The position numbers and the translations under genes are program-made. DNA of 33,714 bases from Prevotella sp. (lineage in GTDB: Bacteria; Bacteroidota; Bacteroidia; Bacteroidales; Bacteroidaceae): contig JAGAGD010000026.1 in the NCBI GenBank assembly GCA_017627765.1, positions 1 through 33,714 on the forward strand. The letters are read 5' to 3'. A model generated the notes under the pieces. It worked only from the letters and a program-made list of their open reading frames with translations, searched no databases and had not been told where the DNA came from. Shown piece after piece: positions 16,751-25,848 of this stretch (positions are counted from its first letter, which is position 1; every line of letters starts with the position of its first letter).

Positions 16751-18084
16751 TATAGCAAGTTTCGTGCTAATGTTTTAAACTGTTCGCCACGATCTTCCAT
16801 GTTCTTGAATAAGTCGAAAGAGGCACAGCAAGGACTTAGCAGTACGGTGTCACCTGGCTTAGCCAGTTCGTAGCACGCTTCTACACAGTCTTTCATTGAG
16901 TGTGTGTCGCGAGTTGGCAAGCCTAATGGGTCGAAGAAGTTGTGCAGTTTTGTGTTGTCTGCGCCGAGGTAGACAATTGCTCTGCACTTTTGCTCAACCA
17001 GTTGACGAATAGGTTCATAGTCGTTGCCTTTGTCTTTGCCTCCAATAATTAAAACAACAGGAGTCTTCATGCTTTCAAGTGCATACCAGCAAGCATCTAC
17101 GTTTGTAGCCTTAGAGTCGTTTACGAAATGAACTCCTCCAACGGTTGTAACCTTCTCAAGTCTGTGTTCGACTCCAGGGAAGTTGCTCAGCGACTCGCGT
17201 ATTACGTCTTTCTTAATGCCTGCAATGTTGGCTGTTATACCTGCTGCAAGCGAATTGTATATGTTGTGTTTTCCTGTAAGGCTCAGCGACTCCTGTTCCA
17301 TGTTGAATGGAGTTGGATATTCAATCTTGTATTCGCCTTCTTCTATATAGCCTATTACGCCTTTTTCCTTCACTTCGGCAAAAGGACAGTTGGTAGCTGC
17401 AATCTGATATTTCTGCAACTCACGCTTTATTATAGGGTCGTCTGCCCAGTAGATGAAGGCATCGTCGCTTGTCTGGTTTTGGATGATTCGCATCTTAGCA
17501 TCTACATAGTTCTGCATTTCACCGCCATAACGGTCGAGATGGTCAGGCGTTATGTTCAGCAAGACAGCAATGTTGGCACGGAAATCATACATGTTGTCAA
17601 GTTGGAAAGAACTAAGTTCAATGATGTAGTATTCGTGTGGGTCTTCTGCTACTTGCAGTGCAAGAGAGTTGCCAATGTTTCCAGCCAGACCTGCATCGTA
17701 GCCAGCATGCTTGAAGATATGGTATATCAGCGATGTTGTAGTAGTCTTTCCGTTTGAGCCAGTAATGCAAATCATCTTTGAATCGGTGTATCTTCCTGCA
17801 AACTCAATTTCGCTGATGATAGGAATGCCACGTTCACGAGCTTTAACAACCAGCGGAGCATCTTCGGGTATGCCTGGGCTCTTAATGATTTCGCCTGCCT
17901 CAAGTATGCGTTCCTCGCTGTGGTGTCCTTCTTCCCATTCAATGTTGTGGTCGTCCAGCATTTTCTTATAGCGTTCCTTAATGGTTCCCATGTCTGAGAC
18001 AAACACGTCGAAACCTTCTTTCTTTGCTAAAACGGCTGCTCCTGCGCCACTTTCTGCTGCTCCTAAAATAGATATCTTCTTCAT
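16750..18084 (-). CDS. murD: UDP-MurNAc-L-Ala-D-Glu ligase MurD
   Basis: Cytoplasmic ligase that adds D-glutamate. The N-terminal nucleotide fold (ILGAAESGAGAA, 6-17) carries the Glu-Ser-Gly variant usual in MurD of this phylum. The ATP loop GSNGKTTTT is at 109-117, the NITPDHLDRYGG block near 177-188, and the C-terminal HRLEKV and NDSKATN segments are present. Length 444. It follows mraY by 61 bp and overlaps ftsW by one base. Confidence 0.98.
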   Translation of the reverse strand: MKKISILGAAESGAGAAVLAKKEGFDVFVSDMGTIKERYKKMLDDHNIEWEEGHHSEERILEAGEIIKSPGIPEDAPLVVKARERGIPIISEIEFAGRYTDSKMICITGSNGKTTTTSLIYHIFKHAGYDAGLAGNIGNSLALQVAEDPHEYYIIELSSFQLDNMYDFRANIAVLLNITPDHLDRYGGEMQNYVDAKMRIIQNQTSDDAFIYWADDPIIKRELQKYQIAATNCPFAEVKEKGVIGYIEEGEYKIEYPTPFNMEQESLSLTGKHNIYNSLAAGITANIAGIKKDVIRESLSNFPGVEHRLEKVTTVGGVHFVNDSKATNVDACWYALESMKTPVVLIIGGKDKGNDYEPIRQLVEQKCRAIVYLGADNTKLHNFFDPLGLPTRDTHSMKDCVEACYELAKPGDTVLLSPCCASFDLFKNMEDRGEQFKTLARNLL

Positions 18085-18145
18085 TGTATGTTGTGTTTCC
18101 TTTCTTTAGGCCTGTTTTCTTACAGTCCGCCTGTTTCTATGTTTT

Positions 18146-19414
18146 CTATCTGATTTTGAGTGTTATGATTGTTAATGCTGCCAGTATGATGCTGATAATC
18201 CAGAAACGTGTTGTTATCTTCGATTCAAACAGCACGCCGCGCGGACGGTTGATAAGATAGCGGCACTCGCCATCCATCTTGTCCTTGCCTGTACGGAAGT
18301 GGTCATGAATAGGAGTCCTCTTGAAGATGCGCTGCTTTATTCCGCGTTTCTTTCCCATCTTGTAGTAAGAAACCTGCATGATTACGCTGAGGCTCTCCAT
18401 GAAGAATATTCCGCAGAGAATAGGCAGCATAAGCTCTTTGTGTATTATGATGGCACTGACTGCAATGATTCCGCCAATGGTAAGCGAGCCCGTATCGCCC
18501 ATAAAGACCTGAGCTGGATAGGAGTTATACCAAAGAAAGCCGATGAGCGCGCCTATGAATGCACACATGAATACAACAAGTTCTTGCGAGCCAGGTATAT
18601 ACATGATGTTCAGATAGGCGGCAAACTCAATGTGGGAACTCACATAGGCAAATATTCCCAAGGCTACTCCAATTATAGCACTGTTGCCTGCACACATTCC
18701 GTCCATTCCATCGTTAAGGTTGGCACCGTTGCTGACTGCTGTTACTACTATAATAGTCATGATGACAAATAGAATCCAGCCAGCTGCGGTCTTATATTTC
18801 CCCATGAACCCCATCACCTTTGAGTAGTCGAGATTGTGTCCTTTGACAAATGGTATTGTAGTCTTCAGAGATTTTGCAGGTTGTGAGCGATGCTTCACCA
18901 CTGTCTCCATGCCTTGCCTTTCTATTGCAAGATTTTCATTTATCTTAGCGTCTGGACTTGCCCATAGCACCAGTCCAACAATCAGACCAAGACCTACCTG
19001 TCCGATAATCTTAAACTTTCCGTGCAGCCCCTCTTTGTCGTGACGGAAAATCTTGATGTAGTCGTCGAGTCCGCCAAGCACGCCAAGCCATACAGTTGTT
19101 ATAATCATCAGTATAAGATAGATGTTTCTCATACGTCCGAGCAGAATGACTGGTATCAATATTGCAGCAATGATGATGATGCCACCCATTGAAGGCACAC
19201 CAATCTTCTGCGTGCCAAACGGGTCTATCTTTTCGTCGCGTGCAGTCTCAGTTATTTGTTTCTTCTTCAGATACTTAATGAAATATTCTCCGAAGTAGAC
19301 ACTAATCACCAATGAGAGGATGAGTGCAAGTAATGCACGGAATGAGATATAGCCCCAAATGTGGCTTCCTGCAATTCCGAATTGATTAAGAAATCTAAAC
19401 AGATAGTATAGCAT
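18146..19414 (-). CDS. mraY: Phospho-MurNAc-pentapeptide transferase MraY
   Basis: A polytopic inner-membrane enzyme that joins phospho-MurNAc-pentapeptide to undecaprenyl phosphate, giving lipid I. Diagnostic residues are LDD (116-118), NLNDGMDG (232-239, the Mg-binding loop), GDTGS (306-310) and HDHF (370-373). With 422 residues it is about 60 longer than the E. coli enzyme. The extra length is mostly a polar loop at about 153-200 (with VVKHRSQPAKSLKTT), which is usual in Bacteroidota MraY. Confidence 0.97.
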   Translation of the reverse strand: MLYYLFRFLNQFGIAGSHIWGYISFRALLALILSLVISVYFGEYFIKYLKKKQITETARDEKIDPFGTQKIGVPSMGGIIIIAAILIPVILLGRMRNIYLILMIITTVWLGVLGGLDDYIKIFRHDKEGLHGKFKIIGQVGLGLIVGLVLWASPDAKINENLAIERQGMETVVKHRSQPAKSLKTTIPFVKGHNLDYSKVMGFMGKYKTAAGWILFVIMTIIVVTAVSNGANLNDGMDGMCAGNSAIIGVALGIFAYVSSHIEFAAYLNIMYIPGSQELVVFMCAFIGALIGFLWYNSYPAQVFMGDTGSLTIGGIIAVSAIIIHKELMLPILCGIFFMESLSVIMQVSYYKMGKKRGIKQRIFKRTPIHDHFRTGKDKMDGECRYLINRPRGVLFESKITTRFWIISIILAALTIITLKIR

Positions 19415-19502
19415 AATGTTCTTGTTTTCTATGTTTTATTTTGTTTTCAATGCACAAGTGCAAGTCTCATATCAAGCAAATGTAAAGTAAGCCCTAAATT
19501 TA

Positions 19503-20954
19503 TCAATTATTAAAAGCCTCCTCAACCACTTCGCGGTCGTTGAAGTGATGTTTAACTCCATTTATCTCCTGATAGTCCTCATGGCCCTTGCCTGCAATCA
19601 GAATGACATCGCCTTTTTTTGCCAGCATTACTGCTGTGCGTATAGCTTCACGACGGTCTACTATTGTAACTGCTTTCTTTCGCTGCTGCGGAGTCAGACC
19701 TGCCACCATGTCGTCAATGATAGCCTGAGGCTCTTCAAAGCGAGGATTGTCGCTTGTGATTATGACCTTATCACTCTGGCGTGCTGCCTCTTGTGCCATT
19801 AGCGGACGCTTGCCCTTGTCGCGATTGCCACCTGCTCCACATACAGTGATTACCTGTCCTTTTCCGTTCAGAACTTCGTGAATGGCATTCAATACATTCT
19901 GCAAGGCATCGGGAGTGTGAGCATAGTCGATTACGGCAGTCACTCCGTTTGGAGACTGGACTGGTTGCAGTCTGCCGCTGACGCTTTCGAGAGTGCTCAT
20001 GGTTATGAGTATGTCCTCAGGCTGTTTGCCGAGATTGCATGCTGCGCCATATACAGCCAGCAGATTGCTCACGTTGAACTTTCCAATGAATTGCACACCC
20101 ACTTCTCTTCCGTCAATCTCGAGATACATTCCTTCAAAGTGACATTCGAGCAGTCGTGCCCTGTAGTCTGCCATTGTGCGTGTAGAGTATGTCTTCACGT
20201 TGGCCTTTGTGTTCTGTACCATGTACTTGCCGTTCTTGTCGTCAGCGTTAATTATGGCGAAAGAACCCTTTGGAAGCATGTCGAAGAACATTTTCTTTGC
20301 ATCGCGATAGGCTTCTACCGTCTTATGATAGTCAAGGTGGTCGCGCGTGAGATTTGTGAATATACCTCCTGCAAACTTCAGTCCTCCGATGCGCTGTTGG
20401 TGTATGGCGTGTGAAGAACACTCCATGAACGCATATTCGCAACCGTCTTCAACCATGTCGTGGAGAAGTTTGTTCAGGGCGATGGCGTCTGGAGTAGTGT
20501 GGTCTGCTGGCAAAGCCTTGCCTTCGATGTAGTTGCAGACTGTTGAGATGAGTCCGCACCTGTGTCCCATCTTGCGGAACATATTATAGAGCAGTGTGGC
20601 TATTGTAGTCTTTCCGTTTGTGCCAGTAACACCAACCAGTTTCAGATGTTCTGACGGATTGCCGTAAAACATTGTTGCTATAGGTCCTACAGCATTCTGT
20701 GTAGACTTAACCTGAATGTAGGTTACGTCATCTTTTCTCTGCTCTGGAAGGTCTTCGCATACAATAGCAACGGCACCCTGCTCCTCTGCTTTACCGATGA
20801 AGCGGTGACCGTCAACCTGTGTTCCTCGCATTGCAACAAACAAGTGACCCTTTTCAATCTGACGAGAGTCTATGTTAACGCCAGTTATCTCAATATCGGT
20901 GCTTCCCGATATACTTACTGGTTTTATGTTTTTCAGCAAATTTTTTAATATCAT
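19503..20954 (-). CDS. murE: MurE, meso-diaminopimelate-adding ligase
   Basis: Cytoplasmic ligase that adds the third stem-peptide residue. GTNGKTT (111-117) is the ATP loop. DNPR (402-405, in SDNPRFEEP) is the motif that binds meso-diaminopimelate in Gram-negative MurE; lysine-adding enzymes lack it. So the peptidoglycan is predicted to be DAP-type. The 483 residues are full length. It lies between ftsI and mraY. The usual neighbour murF is absent, as in many Bacteroidota. Confidence 0.98.
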   Translation of the reverse strand: MILKNLLKNIKPVSISGSTDIEITGVNIDSRQIEKGHLFVAMRGTQVDGHRFIGKAEEQGAVAIVCEDLPEQRKDDVTYIQVKSTQNAVGPIATMFYGNPSEHLKLVGVTGTNGKTTIATLLYNMFRKMGHRCGLISTVCNYIEGKALPADHTTPDAIALNKLLHDMVEDGCEYAFMECSSHAIHQQRIGGLKFAGGIFTNLTRDHLDYHKTVEAYRDAKKMFFDMLPKGSFAIINADDKNGKYMVQNTKANVKTYSTRTMADYRARLLECHFEGMYLEIDGREVGVQFIGKFNVSNLLAVYGAACNLGKQPEDILITMSTLESVSGRLQPVQSPNGVTAVIDYAHTPDALQNVLNAIHEVLNGKGQVITVCGAGGNRDKGKRPLMAQEAARQSDKVIITSDNPRFEEPQAIIDDMVAGLTPQQRKKAVTIVDRREAIRTAVMLAKKGDVILIAGKGHEDYQEINGVKHHFNDREVVEEAFNN

Positions 20955-21028
20955 AGTTCTTCTGATTTTATTCTATATATATTTATATGTACGCGCGTAA
21001 GGCTTTCTTTATCGTTTCTTTCTTGTTT

Positions 21029-23182
21029 CTATTCCAGTTTCAGCATGCAGACGTCGCCTTTGCTTATCTTGTGCCCTGCGCTTAGACTTTGCGATGTCAC
21101 CTTGCCTCTGCCCGAAAGATGGACCTTCACGCCTCTGCTCTCTATCATGTAGACTGCATCGCGTGCTCCCATTCCAATTACATTTGGCATGAGTTTAGAT
21201 GAGTATATAGGTTCTTTTTTCAAAGTCATGACAGACTTGTCGGTAGCCTTAGCGTTTCCCCATATCGGCTTGCCATTAGAGAATTTTCCGTTCCATCCGT
21301 TTATGGTTTCATAGCCTAAATGTGAAAGGACGTAGTCGGCAGCAAGCATGTTTCCAAATTTCACTTCAGGCTGCATGATGCTGATGGAGTCGTTGTTTTC
21401 AACAATTCCAAGTTTCAGGCTTTGTGCCATAATTCCTTCTGCTATGTTGTGGAAAACGGCTCCGCTATGAGTTCCGCCTGAAGCAGGAAGTCCGCTCTTC
21501 TGTATGCAGACTATGCAACTATAGCGAGGTTTGTCGGCAGGGAAATATCCAGCAAAACTTACAAGATAGCCAGTCTTTCCGCTCGCATTGTTGCCTATTC
21601 GCTGCCATATCTGGGCTGTTCCTGTCTTTCCTGCTACGATAAACGATTCTGAACCTGCTTTCTTACCTGTTCCCTGACTTACTACTTCCTGAAGAAGTGT
21701 TTGTATCTTTGTCAGTGTTGACTCCTTGCAGATTCGCTCACGAATTACTTCTGGCGGATATTCTGCTATCACTTCGCCGTCTTTTATTACCTGCTTTACA
21801 AATCGTGGTCGCATCATCTTGCCGCCGTTGGCAATGGCGTTGTAGAACGTAAGAGTTGAGATTGGAGGAATCTGAGTCTCGTAGCCAATGCTCATCCATG
21901 GCAGGGCTGTCTTACTCCAATTTAGGAACTGCCCCCTTTCGTTTCTCTTAGGCATTCTTATTCGTGCAGGCGATGAGCCTACGATTGGTATTCTCAAGTC
22001 GTCGGCCAAACCAATGCGGTGGATGCCTTCAACGAATTTCTCTGGATTGCTGCCATAATACTTGTCTATAATGTAACTGATGCCGATGTTTGAACTCACT
22101 TTCAAGGCTTTGGCAAAAGTTATTGTTCCGTAACCTCCGCTTCGCCAGTTGTGGTCTTTCATGTCTCTGCCGTGCATCTTAATGATGCCGCCGCCTGTGT
22201 TTATCAGCGCAGTTGTGTCAACGACACCGTCGTCGAGCGCAACCATCATCGAGGCGGTCTTGAATACAGAGCCTGGTTCGAGCAAGTCGCTGACAGCATG
22301 GTTCTGACGCTCGCGGTATTTGCCGTCGCCGCATCGATCCATGTTTACTATTGCCTTTATGTCGCCAGTCTTTACTTCCATTACGATGGCAACGCCCACG
22401 TTGGCATCAATATCTTTCAGCATATCAACAAGGCAGCGTTCTGCCAAGTCCTGCATGTTGACGTCAATGGTTGTTACGATGTCAGCACCGTCTACAGGCG
22501 GAGTGTCGATGATGTTAAGATATTTGTTCATCACCTTTCTGCGGTGTGTTATCCCGTTTTTGCCTCGAAGTATTGAGTCGTATGACATTTCAAGTCCGAA
22601 GCGTGCAGAGTCTTTCATTCCGTAGAGGTCGCCAATAGTTCGTGACGCTAAGTTTCCGAAAGGACGGCGGCGTGCATTGAACTCCTCTTTATGGAATCCG
22701 CCTTTGTTAGGCGAAAGTTTGAAAATAGGAAGTTGTTTCACAGCAACGTATGTGTTGTAGTTGATGCGCTTTGGCCATATAGGCCAGTTTTGGCTCATCT
22801 TGCTGTGCCCCTCCTCTAAGTGGCGCTTAAACTCCTGTGCCGATTTTTCAGGGAAGATGTGGTGCAGACCTTCGCATATTAAGTCTACGCTGTCGCGCCA
22901 CATTGAGTCTTTTTTCTCGCCTCCAGCCTTGAAGTCCATGTAAATCATAAATTCGGGGAGCGAGCTTGACATGAGTTGGTTGTCGCAACTGAGAATGTTG
23001 CCACGCATAGGACGCACTGTGATTGAGTCAATCTTTTTTTGTTCTGCAACCTTCATCCAGTAGTTATGGCGCGCAGTCATGGTATATATTGATTTGCAGA
23101 CAACAGCCGTTGCCACCATTGTCATGATAATGGCAACCAGCGTATAGCGCGGCATTATTTTCTTATAGTTAAACTTACTCAT
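21029..23182 (-). CDS. ftsI: Septal transpeptidase FtsI (PBP3) with PASTA domain
   Basis: A class B penicillin-binding protein of 717 residues. There is one membrane segment (about 11-30), the N-terminal pedestal with RPMRGNILSCD (57-67), and the transpeptidase domain with SVFK (305-308, Ser305 nucleophile), SSN (363-365) and KTGT (519-522). A C-terminal PASTA domain (about 664-717, MPNVIGMGARDAVYMIESRG) is more typical of Gram-positive division PBPs; E. coli FtsI lacks it, while Bacteroidota members often have it. It crosslinks septal peptidoglycan with FtsW. It lies 95 bp after the ftsL-like gene. Confidence 0.95.
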   Translation of the reverse strand: MSKFNYKKIMPRYTLVAIIMTMVATAVVCKSIYTMTARHNYWMKVAEQKKIDSITVRPMRGNILSCDNQLMSSSLPEFMIYMDFKAGGEKKDSMWRDSVDLICEGLHHIFPEKSAQEFKRHLEEGHSKMSQNWPIWPKRINYNTYVAVKQLPIFKLSPNKGGFHKEEFNARRRPFGNLASRTIGDLYGMKDSARFGLEMSYDSILRGKNGITHRRKVMNKYLNIIDTPPVDGADIVTTIDVNMQDLAERCLVDMLKDIDANVGVAIVMEVKTGDIKAIVNMDRCGDGKYRERQNHAVSDLLEPGSVFKTASMMVALDDGVVDTTALINTGGGIIKMHGRDMKDHNWRSGGYGTITFAKALKVSSNIGISYIIDKYYGSNPEKFVEGIHRIGLADDLRIPIVGSSPARIRMPKRNERGQFLNWSKTALPWMSIGYETQIPPISTLTFYNAIANGGKMMRPRFVKQVIKDGEVIAEYPPEVIRERICKESTLTKIQTLLQEVVSQGTGKKAGSESFIVAGKTGTAQIWQRIGNNASGKTGYLVSFAGYFPADKPRYSCIVCIQKSGLPASGGTHSGAVFHNIAEGIMAQSLKLGIVENNDSISIMQPEVKFGNMLAADYVLSHLGYETINGWNGKFSNGKPIWGNAKATDKSVMTLKKEPIYSSKLMPNVIGMGARDAVYMIESRGVKVHLSGRGKVTSQSLSAGHKISKGDVCMLKLE

Positions 23183-23277
23183 ACATTCTTTATTTGATAA
23201 ATGTTATCCGAAAATATATATTGGCATATTTGCCTCTTAAGACCTTTAGCCCACAAACTCGTGAAGTTGAAAAACTC

Positions 23278-23835
23278 TTACTTGATTTTCACAATATATG
23301 GCGGCTGTGATGAGATTTTCAGCGACGAGTCTTTGTTCTCCTTCAGTTTTTCCAGCACGTTGCTCTCTCGCGACAGTTCCGTCAGCTCGCTCGAAATAGA
23401 CAAAGCCTTGTATTTTGCATCCTGCACTTCGCGGTTTAGTTTGTCTATCTCAATGAGCTTCTTCTGACAGTTGTATCTGTTGGCAACATACACTATTGTG
23501 AATGCGGCAATCAGCAGAATCAGCCATACCTGACTCCTGATGGCTTCGGTAGAGAGAATATCGCCACCGAGAATCTTTGTCAGAGCAAATGTGCTTGATG
23601 CTGGCTGCTCATCTTCGCGTGCAATCTCCTCAGTAACCTTTTTCAGTTCTTCAAAGGCACTTTCTGCCTTTTCTTCTGATTTGTCTTTGTCAGAAGTTTC
23701 TGCTGGCTTTTCCTCTTCTTGCTTTTTGCCTTCGGCTTGAGATTCGCTTTCGGCTTCAGGGCTTGTTTCGGCAGCCTTCAGCAGTTCCTCTATTCCTGCG
23801 TTGGTGAGTTCTATTTTGTTGTTTTCTTCGTTCAT
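23278..23835 (-). CDS. ftsL: FtsL-like divisome protein
   Basis: The gene holds the ftsL position between rsmH and ftsI. The 185-residue product has the bitopic layout: a long acidic cytoplasmic arm (1-100; Glu/Lys/Ser-rich, with many E, A and K), one membrane segment (about 103-119), then a periplasmic coiled coil (about 122-168). Sequence similarity to E. coli FtsL is too weak to judge by eye, so the call rests on topology and position. The cytoplasmic arm is far longer than the ~35 residues of E. coli FtsL. Its ATG overlaps the rsmH stop (ATGA, 23832-23835), giving translational coupling. Confidence 0.8.
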   Translation of the reverse strand: MNEENNKIELTNAGIEELLKAAETSPEAESESQAEGKKQEEEKPAETSDKDKSEEKAESAFEELKKVTEEIAREDEQPASSTFALTKILGGDILSTEAIRSQVWLILLIAAFTIVYVANRYNCQKKLIEIDKLNREVQDAKYKALSISSELTELSRESNVLEKLKENKDSSLKISSQPPYIVKIK

Positions 23836-24773
23836 TTCTTTTCTGCTATTCTCAGTTTTGCGCTTCTTGAACGAGGGTTCTGCTGTTGTTCCTCGTCGGA
23901 AGGAATTATTACTTTGCTGTTGATGAGAGTAAACGGAGTGTCAGCCTTTCCGAAAAAGTCCTTGCTGACTTTGCCCTCTGCGTTGCCTGCCTTCATGAAG
24001 TTCTTCACTATTCTGTCTTCAAGCGAATGGTAGGTTATCACAGCGAGTCTGCCTTCTGGCTTAATCAGTGTTGTAGCTGCTGCAAGCATATCCTTCAGTG
24101 CTGTCATCTCGTGGTTCACTTCGATGCGCAGAGCCTGAAAGAGTCGTGCCATGTCTTTCTTCTCCCTGTCTTTAGGAAGTAGCGGACTTGCCAGCTCCAC
24201 AAGCTCATTGGTTGTCTTTATCGGTTTGCCAGCCCTTGCCTTGCATATGGTTGCAGCCAAGCGGCGAGCCTGTTTCAGTTCTCCATACAGGTAGAAGATA
24301 TCAGCAAGTTGCTGTTCGGAGTATTCTTCAAGAATCTCGGCAGCCGTCTTTCCTGCCCGTTTGTTCATGCGCATGTCGAGCGGAGCATCGAAACGGAAAG
24401 AAAATCCGCGTGAAAAGTCGTCGAAATGGTGTGAAGAAACACCTAAGTCGGCAATAAGTCCGTCGATGACTTCAATGCCATAGTAGCGCATCCAGTTGTA
24501 AAGATAGCGGAAGTTTGACCTGACAAACGTGAAGTTGTCGGTGCTGTTTCCGTTTTCTCCTTCCTCTCTCTTTCTCAGAAACTCCTGCTCTGCATCAGCA
24601 TCCTGGTCGAAACTGTAGAGATGTCCCTTGCCGCCAAGTCGTCGGAGAATCTCCGCAGAGTGTCCTCCTCCTCCGAAGGTGACATCTACGTAGATGCCGC
24701 CAGACTGTATATTCAGTCCGTCGATGCTCTCTTTTAGTAGCACAGGAATGTGATAGGTTGCTTCTTCTGGCAT
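23832..24773 (-). CDS. rsmH: 16S rRNA m4C1402 methyltransferase RsmH
   Basis: An SAM-dependent N4-methyltransferase acting on C1402 of 16S rRNA, encoded in dcw clusters throughout bacteria (formerly mraW). The SAM-binding VTFGGGGHSAEIL (31-43), DLGVSSHHFD, PLDMRMN and the C-terminal TYHSLEDRIVKNF are intact. The 313 residues are full length. The start ATG is the first after the 48-bp gap from mraZ. Confidence 0.98.
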   Translation of the reverse strand: MPEEATYHIPVLLKESIDGLNIQSGGIYVDVTFGGGGHSAEILRRLGGKGHLYSFDQDADAEQEFLRKREEGENGNSTDNFTFVRSNFRYLYNWMRYYGIEVIDGLIADLGVSSHHFDDFSRGFSFRFDAPLDMRMNKRAGKTAAEILEEYSEQQLADIFYLYGELKQARRLAATICKARAGKPIKTTNELVELASPLLPKDREKKDMARLFQALRIEVNHEMTALKDMLAAATTLIKPEGRLAVITYHSLEDRIVKNFMKAGNAEGKVSKDFFGKADTPFTLINSKVIIPSDEEQQQNPRSRSAKLRIAEKK

Positions 24774-24821
24774 GGCTTGAAAGTGTGAAAAAGTAAGGAT
24801 TATGTATGTTGACCTGCAAGT

Positions 24822-25289
24822 TTACAGGTTGTTCCCAATAACGTTTGAACTGCCCATCAGTTCTTCTATAGCCTGTCCGAAGGTCTCGTCGTCTACAAAA
24901 GGCTCTGAAGCATTCTTGGCACTCCATATTTCGATGGTGTTTCCGACTCCGATAAATACGATGTCCTGCTCTATTTCAGCCATGCTCATGTAGCGTTTTG
25001 GAATGAGAAAACGCCCGTTTCCATCGAGTCTTATTTCAATGGCTTCTCTCACAAACTGTCGGAATATCTGCTGTTGCTGCTTGTTCCATCGGCTCAGTCG
25101 GCTACGCAGAGCATCTTCCTGTTCGTTCCATACGCTTTGCGGATAGAGCACGAGACAGTCTTGGAAAATGTCCTTGCGCAACATCAGGCATTCTTCTCCA
25201 GAAGTCTGGAGAACCTTGCGGAATGTTGAAGGAAGAAAAGCTCTTCCTTTAGCGTCCATTTTTGCTTCTATGTTTCCGAGAAATCGCAT
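24822..25289 (-). CDS. mraZ: Transcriptional regulator MraZ
   Basis: The first gene of the cluster, 155 residues. It has two AbrB-like half-repeats marked by DAKGR (12-16) and DGNGR (89-93), the DxxGR motif of MraZ. MraZ forms ring-shaped oligomers, binds repeated short sites before its own gene and regulates the dcw operon in E. coli and Mycoplasma. A matching set of three repeats lies just upstream here (listed separately), so autoregulation is likely. Confidence 0.96.
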   Translation of the reverse strand: MRFLGNIEAKMDAKGRAFLPSTFRKVLQTSGEECLMLRKDIFQDCLVLYPQSVWNEQEDALRSRLSRWNKQQQQIFRQFVREAIEIRLDGNGRFLIPKRYMSMAEIEQDIVFIGVGNTIEIWSAKNASEPFVDDETFGQAIEELMGSSNVIGNNL

Positions 25290-25317
25290 TAAAATTATTA
25301 TTGTTATATTTCGCTTA

Positions 25318-25325
25318 CAAAATTA
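25318..25325 (-). promoter_or_regulatory. Probable -7 box of the dcw promoter
   Basis: On the minus strand this reads TAATTTTG, an exact TAnnTTTG match, 28 bases before the mraZ ATG. The region where the -33 box should lie is occupied by the GTGG repeats. Confidence 0.5.
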
Positions 25326-25334
25326 GTAATTTTT

Positions 25335-25361
25335 CCCCACTTCACACCACATTGCTCCACT
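25335..25361 (-). promoter_or_regulatory. Predicted MraZ operator, three GTGG repeats
   Basis: On the coding strand GTGG occurs three times at an exact 10-bp period (plus-strand CCAC at 25337-25340, 25347-25350 and 25357-25360), each preceded by A or T. E. coli MraZ is known to bind three TGGGN repeats separated by 5 bases, which is the same 10-bp period. The set overlaps the expected -33 region. Binding is inferred, not shown. Confidence 0.65.
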
Positions 25362-25739
25362 TTTTTTCAAAAAACTCAAATTTTAACATGATTTTGCATG
25401 TTTTCGGCATGAAAATTCATGTTTTTAAGTTTTCTGGGATTGGAGATTTGTTTTTGGTTGGCTTATTGTTGGATTTTGGGCTGTTTTAACAATGCGTTTT
25501 TTTGATTTCTTTTTTTTTTTGAATGCATTAAGTGTGAAAGACCGTCTTTCTCGTAAAGCCACCCCCTGTTGTAAAGAAAAATGTTAATCAAAATAGCCTC
25601 GCGAGAATCGATTATTTTCGACCGAGAAAAATGAAGTTGCAAAATATGCGAGTATTTGGAGGTTTCTTGCGATTTTTAGTAAAATGTTAGTAATCAACAC
25701 ATTGTAGCTTTTGCCTCAAAATTCATAACTGTTAAAAAA

Positions 25740-25780
25740 GTCAAAGGTGCCCTTTCGCAGTGTGAAAGGGCACCTTTGAC
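25740..25780. repeat. Perfect 17-bp hairpin
   Basis: Arms 25740-25756 and 25764-25780 (GTCAAAGGTGCCCTTTC and its complement) around the loop GCAGTGT. No gene ends near it on either strand, and no T-run follows, so it is not a plain terminator. It is the strongest of several dyads in this stretch. Confidence 0.85.
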
Positions 25781-25783
25781 ACT

Positions 25784-25848
25784 GCGATATGCCACATATC
25801 GCATGGTCATATGCCGCATTTGACATCGCGAAAGGACACCTTTCACTT
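25784..25848. repeat. Further dyads of the same word family
   Basis: GCGATAT (25784-25790) pairs with ATATCGC (25796-25802). Further on, GAAAGGACACCTTTC (around 25830-25844) repeats the AAAGG/CCTTT words of the large hairpin as a short dyad. TTTGACA followed by a CG-containing word occurs in both halves. Confidence 0.55.

Noticed and set aside
17128-17757. 209-codon open frame opposite murD
   Set aside because: Antisense shadow of a complete MurD; no signal, motif or promoter of its own.
8992-25289. Loss of murF and ddl from the cluster as a defect
   Set aside because: Bacteroidota often encode these elsewhere; their absence here says nothing about the pathway.
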